Origin: Streptomyces sp. NBC_01439 | Lineage (GTDB): Bacteria > Actinomycetota > Actinomycetes > Streptomycetales > Streptomycetaceae | Direction of reading: 5' to 3' | Assembly: GCF_036227605.1 (NCBI RefSeq) | Contig: NZ_CP109487.1 | Coordinates: forward strand, 7,501,501 to 7,565,500 | DNA length: 64,000 nt | Shown: in pieces, positions 58,108 to 64,000 of the stretch | How the letters are laid out: every line of letters starts with the position of its first letter | Position numbering within the stretch: the first letter of the stretch is position 1 | Made by a program: the position numbers and the translations under genes | Notes under the pieces: model-generated | What the model saw: the letters and a program-made list of their open reading frames with translations, nothing else | Database searches by the model: none | What the model was told of the DNA's origin: nothing

Positions 58108-58458
58108 ATGACTCTCAACGTCAAGGAACGCCGGAACAAGACGGGCACCGTGCTCGTCGCCACCGGCGAGATCAACAGCGAAACATCCGGCTCGCTGCTC
58201 CAGGCACTGCTGCCGCTGGTCCGCGAGGGCAAGCCGCTGAAGATCGACCTCACTGCGGTCACCTACGTCTCCAGCGCGGGCCTGCGCACCCTGCTCGTGG
58301 TCTACCGCGAGGCGCAGCACGCCGGCGTCGCCGTCACCCTCTACGGGGTGAGCGAAGAAGTCCGGTTCGTCATGTCGGCCACCGGGTTCCTGGACTTCTT
58401 CGAGACCGGCGAGGCCGTCGCCGCGGCGGCCAAGGCCAAGGCCAGGGCCGCGCGATGA
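58108..58458 (+). CDS. STAS-domain anti-sigma-factor antagonist (RsbV-like) 1
   Basis: 116 residues. ATGEINSETSGSLLQALLPL, then the phospho-site region YVSSAGLRTLLV (Ser ~53) that an RsbW-type kinase phosphorylates. Unphosphorylated, such proteins sequester the kinase and release a sigma factor. It overlaps glgX by 4 bases (ATGA), so switch and enzyme are co-translated. Alanine-rich tail (AAAAKAKARAAR) is unusual. Confidence 0.88.
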   Translation: MTLNVKERRNKTGTVLVATGEINSETSGSLLQALLPLVREGKPLKIDLTAVTYVSSAGLRTLLVVYREAQHAGVAVTLYGVSEEVRFVMSATGFLDFFETGEAVAAAAKAKARAAR

Positions 58459-60602
58459 CCGAGACCCGGTCCGAGCAGGTGCTGCGCGTTGACGCGTACC
58501 CGACCCACGAGGTGGGCGGGTACCGCGTCCGCGCGGGCAAACCGTTCCCCTTCGGGGCCAACGTGGTCCCCGGCGGGGTCAGCTTCTCCGTCTTCTCCGA
58601 CCAGGCCACCTCCATGACCCTGGTCATCTTCAAGCGCGGAGAACCCGAACCCATGGCCGAACTGGAGTTCCCCGAGGAATTCCGCACCGGCAGCGTCTTC
58701 GCCATGACCGTCTTCGGCCTCGACCACGAGAACATCGAGTACGGGTACCGGGCCGACGGCCCCTACGACCCGGTCACCGGCCACCGCTTCGACGCCCGGC
58801 AGATCCTCTCCGACCCCTACGCCCGGCTGATCGCCGGCCGCGACGTGTGGGGCGTGGAGCCGGACCGCAGCCGCGGCTACCAGTACCGCTCCCGCGTCTG
58901 CCTCCAGGACTTCGACTGGGGCGACGACACCCCGCTGGGCATCCCCGCCGAGGACCTCGTCGTGTACGAGACCCACGTGCGCGGCTTCACCCGGCACCCC
59001 TCCTCGCAGGTCACCGCACCCGGCACCTTCGCAGGCCTGCGCGAGAAGATCCCGTACCTGAAGGAACTCGGGATCAACTGCATCGAGCTGCTCCCGGTGT
59101 TCGAGTTCGACGAGAGCGACAACCCGCGCACCAACCCGGAGACGGGCGAGCAGCTCTTCGACTACTGGGGCTACAACACCGTCTCGTTCTTCGCGCCCAA
59201 GGCCGGCTACGCGGCCACCGGACGCTACGGCATGCAGGGCGACGAGTTCCGCACCCTGATCAAGGACCTGCACGCGGCCGGCATCGAGGTCATCCTCGAC
59301 GTCGTCTTCAACCACACCGCCGAGGGCAACGAACAGGGCCCGACGATCTCCTTCAAGGGGCTCGACAACGCCACCTACTACATGCTCACGCCCGAGGGGT
59401 ACTACTTCAACTTCAGCGGCACCGGCAACACCGTCAACTGCAACCACCCCGTCGTGCGCAACTACGTGCTCGACTGCCTGCGCCACTGGGTCGCCGACTA
59501 CCACATCGACGGCTTCCGCTTCGACCTGGCGGCCATCCTCGGCCGGGCCCTGGACGGCACCCCGCTGCCCAACCCGCCGCTGCTGGAACTGCTCGCCTAC
59601 GACCCCGTCCTGCGGCACACCAAGCTCATCGCCGAAGCCTGGGACGCCGGCGGCCTCTACGAGGTCGGCAACTTCCCGGCCTACGGCCGCTGGGCCGAGT
59701 GGAACGGCAAGTACCGCGACACCGTGCGCAGCTTCCTCAAGGGCGACCCCGGCGTCACCGGCGAGCTGGCCACCCGGATCGCCGGCTCGCCCGACCTGTA
59801 CGCCACCCGCGGCACCGCGGCCTCGGTCAACTTCCTGACCGCGCACGACGGTTTCACCCTCGCCGACCTGGTCTCCTACAACGACAAGCACAACGACGCC
59901 AACGGCGAGCACAACAACGACGGCGCCAACGACAACAACAGCTGGAACTGCGGCGCCGAGGGACCCACCGACGACCCGGAGATCAACGCGCTGCGCACCC
60001 GGCAGATGAAGAACGCCCTCGCGATCCTCTTCACCAGCCAGGGCATCCCGATGCTGCTGGCCGGGGACGAGGTCGCCCGCACCCAGCAGGGCAACAACAA
60101 CACCTACTGCCAGGACAACGAGCTCTCCTGGTTCGACTGGGACCAGGTCGACGACAACGCCGAACTGCTCCGGTTCACGCGGGAGATGATCGAGTTCCGC
60201 AAGCACCACCGCGAACTGCGATCCACCGCCCACCCCACCGGCCAGGTCCGCGAGCACCTGGGCCTGCCGGACATCAGCTGGCACGGGGAGCGGGCCTGGC
60301 AGCCCGACTGGTCGGCCGAGAGCCGGCTGCTGGCGGTGGCCCGCTGCGGCACCGGCGACGACGACGTGGTGTACGTGGCCATGAACGCGCACTGGGAGTC
60401 GCACGACCTGGAGCTGCCCGCCCTGCCGGGAGGCCGGAGCTGGCACCTGTTCGCCGACACCGGGGCCGAAGCACCGTACGACATCCGCACCCCCGGAGCC
60501 GAGCAGGAGCTGGACAACGCCGGGAAGTACCTGATCGGCCCGCGCTCGGTGGTGATCCTGGTGGGCCGCACGAACGCTTCCGAGGACCTCGACACGCCCT
60601 GA
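58455..60602 (+). CDS. glgX: glycogen debranching enzyme GlgX-like (isoamylase-type GH13)
   Basis: 715 residues. N-terminal CBM48-type domain (VRAGKPFPFGANVVPGGVSF), then the GH13 barrel: DVVFNHTAEG, FRFDLA (nucleophile Asp ~357), IAEAWD (acid/base Glu ~394) and TAHDGF (Asp ~465). It hydrolyses alpha-1,6 branches of limit dextrin. Ending with a C-terminal beta-domain. The main Streptomyces glg/tre genes lie elsewhere; this copy is tied to stress-switch genes, suggesting glycogen mobilisation under their control. Confidence 0.94.
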   Translation: MTETRSEQVLRVDAYPTHEVGGYRVRAGKPFPFGANVVPGGVSFSVFSDQATSMTLVIFKRGEPEPMAELEFPEEFRTGSVFAMTVFGLDHENIEYGYRADGPYDPVTGHRFDARQILSDPYARLIAGRDVWGVEPDRSRGYQYRSRVCLQDFDWGDDTPLGIPAEDLVVYETHVRGFTRHPSSQVTAPGTFAGLREKIPYLKELGINCIELLPVFEFDESDNPRTNPETGEQLFDYWGYNTVSFFAPKAGYAATGRYGMQGDEFRTLIKDLHAAGIEVILDVVFNHTAEGNEQGPTISFKGLDNATYYMLTPEGYYFNFSGTGNTVNCNHPVVRNYVLDCLRHWVADYHIDGFRFDLAAILGRALDGTPLPNPPLLELLAYDPVLRHTKLIAEAWDAGGLYEVGNFPAYGRWAEWNGKYRDTVRSFLKGDPGVTGELATRIAGSPDLYATRGTAASVNFLTAHDGFTLADLVSYNDKHNDANGEHNNDGANDNNSWNCGAEGPTDDPEINALRTRQMKNALAILFTSQGIPMLLAGDEVARTQQGNNNTYCQDNELSWFDWDQVDDNAELLRFTREMIEFRKHHRELRSTAHPTGQVREHLGLPDISWHGERAWQPDWSAESRLLAVARCGTGDDDVVYVAMNAHWESHDLELPALPGGRSWHLFADTGAEAPYDIRTPGAEQELDNAGKYLIGPRSVVILVGRTNASEDLDTP

Positions 60603-60618
60603 CCGAAGGAGACCTGAC

Positions 60619-60930
60619 ATGCCGCTTTCCGTGTCCCTGAGCATCGAGGGCGACACCACCGTGATCGAACTGACGGGCGAGCTGGACGCCAAGACCGCGC
60701 CGGACTTCCACCGGACCATCGAGAAGGCCGCCGGCCACGGCACGCAGACCGTCGAGATCAGGATGGCCGGCGTCGGCTACATGGCCAGCGCCGGACTGCG
60801 CTCCCTGGTCTTCGCCCAGCAGAAGGTCGCGAACGACGTCACCATCAAGGTGGTCGGTGCCATCGAGCCCGTGTCCCGGACCATCCGGACGGCCGGGCTC
60901 GACCGGAGCATCGTTCTCTCCGATGAGTGA
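60619..60930 (+). CDS. STAS-domain anti-sigma-factor antagonist (RsbV-like) 2
   Basis: 103 residues, no tail. VIELTGELDAKTAPDFHRTIEK and the phospho-site YMASAGLRSLVF (Ser ~56). Overlaps the kinase gene by 4 bases, the classical antagonist-kinase pair. Different sequence from STAS 1, so they may answer different inputs or partners. Confidence 0.9.
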   Translation: MPLSVSLSIEGDTTVIELTGELDAKTAPDFHRTIEKAAGHGTQTVEIRMAGVGYMASAGLRSLVFAQQKVANDVTIKVVGAIEPVSRTIRTAGLDRSIVLSDE

Positions 60931-61400
60931 CCACCGTGACTGACATGGTCGAACTGGCGAGGAAGTCCTGCGCGCTGGAAGTGCCCGCAACGGTGGGGGC
61001 ACTGGGCGAAATCGCCTCGTTCGTCATGCGGTTGGCCGGAGCGGCGGGCCTGGACAAGGGCGCCGCCTACCGGCTCCGGCTGGCCGTGGACGAACTGGCC
61101 ACGAACGTCGTGATGCACGGGTACCGGGGCGGCGGCGGACGGATCAGCGTCCGTGGCCGCTCCGGCCCGGACGGGGTGCAGATCGTCATCGAGGACACCG
61201 CACCCCCCTTCGACCCCGTCGAAGGCCGCCTGCCGCCCGCCCACGGGGTCCCCCCGCAGGACCGGCGGATCGGCGGCCTCGGCATCCACCTGGCACTGAC
61301 CAGCGTGGACGAGTTCGGCTACGCACACAGGGACGGCCGCAACATCAGCACCCTGACTGTGAAGGCTGAGGGGACCCACCGATGCCCTCCACGACCGTGA
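60927..61400 (+). CDS. RsbW-like anti-sigma/STAS serine kinase (GHKL ATPase)
   Basis: 157 residues. N-box AVDELATNVVMHGY (~49-62), G1 VIEDTAPPFDP (~88-98), G2 GGLGIHLAL (~119-127) define the GHKL ATP site. It would phosphorylate the STAS proteins and bind a sigma factor; no sigma gene is seen in this window. GTG overlaps STAS 2; its 3' end overlaps the phosphatase gene by 19 bases. Confidence 0.9.
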   Translation: MTTVTDMVELARKSCALEVPATVGALGEIASFVMRLAGAAGLDKGAAYRLRLAVDELATNVVMHGYRGGGGRISVRGRSGPDGVQIVIEDTAPPFDPVEGRLPPAHGVPPQDRRIGGLGIHLALTSVDEFGYAHRDGRNISTLTVKAEGTHRCPPRP

Positions 61401-62638
61401 TCATCCTCGACGCGTACCCGCCACCGCCGCCCGAGCTGCTCGACGCCCTGCGGACGATGGACGCGGCACTCGTCACCCGCTCCCTGACGGAGCTGCGCGA
61501 AGGCGCGCTGGAACTGCTGCCCGTCGCGGACGTGCTGCTCGCCCCGGCGGAGTCCGACGGGGAGGCGGTGCGCACGGCCGTCCGCCGGCTGCGCCGCTGG
61601 GCCGGGGCCCCCATCGTGGTCGTCTGGACCGTGACGGAGTTCGCCGCCCTGGAGGAACACGTCCGGATCGGGCACGACTACCTCGTACCGCCCTTCCTGC
61701 CCGCCCTCGTCGGGGCCCGGCTGCACAGCTGCTCGGAGCGCGCCGGACTCGGCCGCACCCTGCGGGAGGCCGACGCACGCGCCGAACTCATGGGCTACGA
61801 GAAGGAACTGGAGATCGGCCGGGAGATCCAGGCGGGCTTCCTGCCCGAATCGATGCCCGTCCCCGACGGCTGGGAGATCGACGTGCGGTTCCGTCCCGCC
61901 CGACAGGTCGCCGGAGACTTCTACGACGTCTTCGAGATCTCCCGCGGCCGCCGGCTGGCCTTCGTCGTCGCCGACGTCTGCGACAAGGGGGTCGGAGCCG
62001 CGCTGTTCATGGCGCTCATCCGCTCCCTGCTGCGGCACACCGCGCAGAACAGCGGCCTACAGCACCTGGTCGCCGGACGCGCCGGCGGCAGCCGGCGGAT
62101 CCCGGTCGTCGGCGCCACCCCGCTGCTCAACGCGGTCACCGCCACCAACGGCTACCTCACCCGCAACCACCTGCGGCAGGGCTACTTCGCCACCCTCTTC
62201 TTCGGGGTGCTCGACCCGCTCACCGGCAGCCTGGTCTACATCAACGGCGGCCATAACCCGCCCCTGCTGCTGCCTGCCGACGGCAGCCCACCGGTCGCCC
62301 TCCACATCACCGGGCCCGCCGTCGGGATCCAGCCCGACTGCGTCTACACCCTCGGCTACGCCCAGCTCGACCCCGGCGACACCCTGTTCGCCTTCACCGA
62401 CGGGGTCCCCGAAGCACGCTGCCCGGGCGGCAGCTTCCTCGGCGACGACCGGATGCTGGAACTGCTCGCCGGGCCACCGGTCAGCGGCAAGGAGGTGGTC
62501 GACCGGATGGACCTGGCGGTGCGCGAGCACACCGGCACCGCCGAACAGCACGACGACGTCACCATGCTGGCCCTGCACCGGCCACGCGCGGCGCGGGGGC
62601 CGCGCGCGGACGGCGCCGGCACCCGGGTGGTGGCCTAG
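61382..62638 (+). CDS. SpoIIE/PP2C-type phosphatase with a degenerate receiver domain
   Basis: 418 residues. The N-terminal ~115 residues look like a receiver fold, but the phospho-acceptor region is LLAPAESDG and the Lys of the KPF motif is Pro (PPFLP), so it is a pseudo-receiver. A helical linker (~118-150: LREADARAELMGYEKELEIG) leads to the PP2C domain with DFYDVFE, VADVCDKGVGAALFM (Mn ligands) and FTDGVPEA, QHDDVTML. Dephosphorylates the STAS proteins, closing the switch. Confidence 0.9.
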   Translation: MPSTTVIILDAYPPPPPELLDALRTMDAALVTRSLTELREGALELLPVADVLLAPAESDGEAVRTAVRRLRRWAGAPIVVVWTVTEFAALEEHVRIGHDYLVPPFLPALVGARLHSCSERAGLGRTLREADARAELMGYEKELEIGREIQAGFLPESMPVPDGWEIDVRFRPARQVAGDFYDVFEISRGRRLAFVVADVCDKGVGAALFMALIRSLLRHTAQNSGLQHLVAGRAGGSRRIPVVGATPLLNAVTATNGYLTRNHLRQGYFATLFFGVLDPLTGSLVYINGGHNPPLLLPADGSPPVALHITGPAVGIQPDCVYTLGYAQLDPGDTLFAFTDGVPEARCPGGSFLGDDRMLELLAGPPVSGKEVVDRMDLAVREHTGTAEQHDDVTMLALHRPRAARGPRADGAGTRVVA

Positions 62639-63382
62639 ATGACCCGCACCATCGTCGTGCACTCGCACCGCGGTGGGACGGGCAAGTCCTCGGTAGTGGC
62701 GAACCTCGCGCTGCTGCTGGCGGCCGAGGGGCGCCGGGTGGGGGTGGTCGACACCGATATCCAGTCACCCACCCTGGACCTGCTGTTCCGCCTGGGGCCC
62801 GGCGCCTCTCTGACCGACTACCTGCTCGGCCGCTGCGAGATCGAGACCACCGCCCAGCAGACGGGGGTGCCCGGGCTGTACGTCGTACCGGCCCGGACCG
62901 GGACGGCCGCCCTGCGCGAGATCATGGCCGGGGGCTACGACGTCGGACTGCTGCCGGAGGGCTTCGACCGGCTCGCCGCGCACTACGCCCTCGACGTGCT
63001 GCTGCTCGACACCCACGCCGGGCTCAACAACGAGTCGGTGACCGCCATGGCGAGCGCCGACGTACTGATGATCATGGCCCGGGCCGACCGGATCGACCTC
63101 TCAGGGGTCGAGGAGACCATCGCCCTCGCCGGGCGACTGACCTGCCGGCGGAACCTGGTCCTGAGCATGGCCCCCGAGGGCATCGACCGGGACGCGGCCC
63201 GCCGGCGCTCCGAGGCGGTCTACGGCGCGCCAGTGGCCGGAATCCTTCCCTACTCGCCGGAAATGGCGGCTCTGTACGGGGAGCGCATATTTGCAGAAGC
63301 CCACCCCGACCACCCCCTGGTCGGTGAATTCCGCACCATCATCTCGGCGTTGGACGCACGTGACGAAGTATCGCGGGCCTGA
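62639..63382 (+). CDS. MinD/ParA-like P-loop ATPase
   Basis: 247 residues. Walker A reads HSHRGGTGKSS (9-15 region) where ParA/MinD has KGG: the signature Lys is Arg (HRGG). VVDTDIQSPTLDL and LLLDTHAGLNN are the switch I/II equivalents. It lacks the MinD C-terminal amphipathic helix. It may polarise or activate a partner; role unknown. It follows the phosphatase with no gap (TAG-ATG adjacent). Confidence 0.85.
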   Translation: MTRTIVVHSHRGGTGKSSVVANLALLLAAEGRRVGVVDTDIQSPTLDLLFRLGPGASLTDYLLGRCEIETTAQQTGVPGLYVVPARTGTAALREIMAGGYDVGLLPEGFDRLAAHYALDVLLLDTHAGLNNESVTAMASADVLMIMARADRIDLSGVEETIALAGRLTCRRNLVLSMAPEGIDRDAARRRSEAVYGAPVAGILPYSPEMAALYGERIFAEAHPDHPLVGEFRTIISALDARDEVSRA

Positions 63383-63452
63383 CGTCATCCCCCTTACGCC
63401 CCCCGCGGGTGGCGTGTTGAATCGGCAGCGAATCCAGAACAAGGAGAGAATC

Positions 63453-64000
63453 ATGAAGATTCTCGTCGTCATGACGGCCAAAGCCACACTGCATCTGCTC
63501 GACGGCGAACAGCACCCCTCGGGATTCTGGGCCGAGGAATTCGTCGTGCCCTTCTCGCTCTTCAAAGCGGCCGGCCACGACGTGGACGTGGCGACGATCG
63601 GGGGCAGGGCACCGACGGTCGACCAGACGAGCATCGACCCCCAGTTCCTCCAGTGGGTCCGCCCCCAGGGTTCGCCGGACGAAGACGCGGCCAACGCCGC
63701 CGCATACGTCCGGGCCATCGAGAACACCCCCCAGCTGAGAGCTCCCATCGCACTGGAGACCCTCACCGAGAAGGACGTCGCGGACTACGACGGCGTGTAC
63801 GTCAGCGGCGGTCACGGCGCCATCGGAGACCTCCCCAAGTCCGACGAGCTCGCCCAGATCCTGCGCTGGGTCATCGCGCAGGACAAGCCGCTCGCCACCG
63901 TGTGCCACGGCCACACCGCGCTGCTCGCACTGCGCGACGGCGAAGGCCGCTGGCCCTTCGAGGGCTACCGGATGACCGCGTTCTCGCACAGCGAGGAACT
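63453..64000 (+). CDS. DJ-1/PfpI family protein (third of three), partial
   Basis: First 182 residues; no stop before the window end. HPSGFWAEEFVVPFSLFKAAG near the start and SGGHGAIGDLPKSDELAQIL, ATVCHGHTALLAL (Cys ~150) give the Hsp31/YDR533C-type class 1 amidotransferase fold, close to glyoxalase III proteins. ATG at 63453 has the RBS AAGGAGAGAA. It is 70 bases after the MinD-like gene. The operon probably continues beyond 64000. Confidence 0.85.
   Translation, partial: MKILVVMTAKATLHLLDGEQHPSGFWAEEFVVPFSLFKAAGHDVDVATIGGRAPTVDQTSIDPQFLQWVRPQGSPDEDAANAAAYVRAIENTPQLRAPIALETLTEKDVADYDGVYVSGGHGAIGDLPKSDELAQILRWVIAQDKPLATVCHGHTALLALRDGEGRWPFEGYRMTAFSHSEE

Noticed and set aside
58341..60743. 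800-codon minus-strand frame opposite glgX
   Set aside because: Val/Gly/Asp repeats without domains; glgX is clear on the other strand.

Overview
The window is a chromosomal stretch of a high-GC actinomycete, almost certainly a Streptomyces. The evidence is pervasive G/C third codon positions, many GTG starts (one TTG), the developmental regulator BldD with its c-di-GMP motif, the small nucleoid protein sIHF, a zinc-ligand-free ribosomal protein S4, an EF-P with the PGKGP loop, and the conserved core order hisS - rarA - rpsD - alaS - ruvX - mltG - aro - efp - nusB - bldD - pyr - gmk - rpoZ - coaBC - metK - priA - fmt - rsmB - rpe. No tRNA, rRNA, insertion sequence, integrase or CRISPR array was recognised.

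Layout. 1-5.3 kb: the end of a metallo-beta-lactamase-fold hydrolase, hisS, a VKOR-family thiol oxidoreductase, rarA, and an iron-box-controlled DUF2470 gene divergent from rpsD. 5.4-7.6 kb: an NB-ARC/TPR STAND-type protein without a recognisable DNA-binding domain. 7.7-18 kb: two small membrane-associated proteins, alaS, ruvX and mltG, then the shikimate block aroE, aroC, aroK, aroB, aroQ. 18-21.2 kb: a P-loop protein, an M24-like protein with altered metal ligands, efp and nusB. 21.3-32.2 kb: bldD, divergent from the pyrimidine operon pyrR-pyrB-pyrC-(PH-like membrane protein)-carA-carB-pyrD-pyrF, which has a PyrR-type leader. 32.4-43.5 kb: sIHF, gmk, rpoZ, coaBC, metK, a degenerate priA, an HTH protein, fmt, rsmB and rpe. 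43.6-49.4 kb: a SorC-type regulator, a small beta-barrel protein, an exported T1/Sa-type ribonuclease with a barstar partner, a truncated haemoglobin with an ABM-type protein, and a receiver/thioredoxin-reductase-like fusion with a UBP-type zinc finger.

The most unusual region is 49.7-64.0 kb (continuing past the window edge). It holds 16 co-directional, tightly packed genes: three different DJ-1/PfpI proteins, a benzoylformate-decarboxylase-like ThDP enzyme, three consecutive NTF2/SnoaL-like proteins, a GMC flavoprotein, a glyoxalase-type VOC protein, an AGE-type barrel protein and the glycogen debranching enzyme GlgX. Within the same run lies a complete partner-switching set (two RsbV-like STAS proteins, an RsbW-like kinase, an RsbU-like PP2C phosphatase with a pseudo-receiver) plus a MinD-like ATPase. 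The composition suggests a carbonyl/ketose sugar metabolism or stress-carbohydrate pathway wired directly to a phosphorylation switch. I know no described system with this composition; the metabolic role is inference.

Genes appear to work together as: translation and DNA-repair housekeeping; one aromatic-precursor operon; one UMP-synthesis operon that starts with its own RNA-binding regulator; and a nucleotide/cofactor block (gmk, coaBC, metK). The final accessory operon stands apart in composition.
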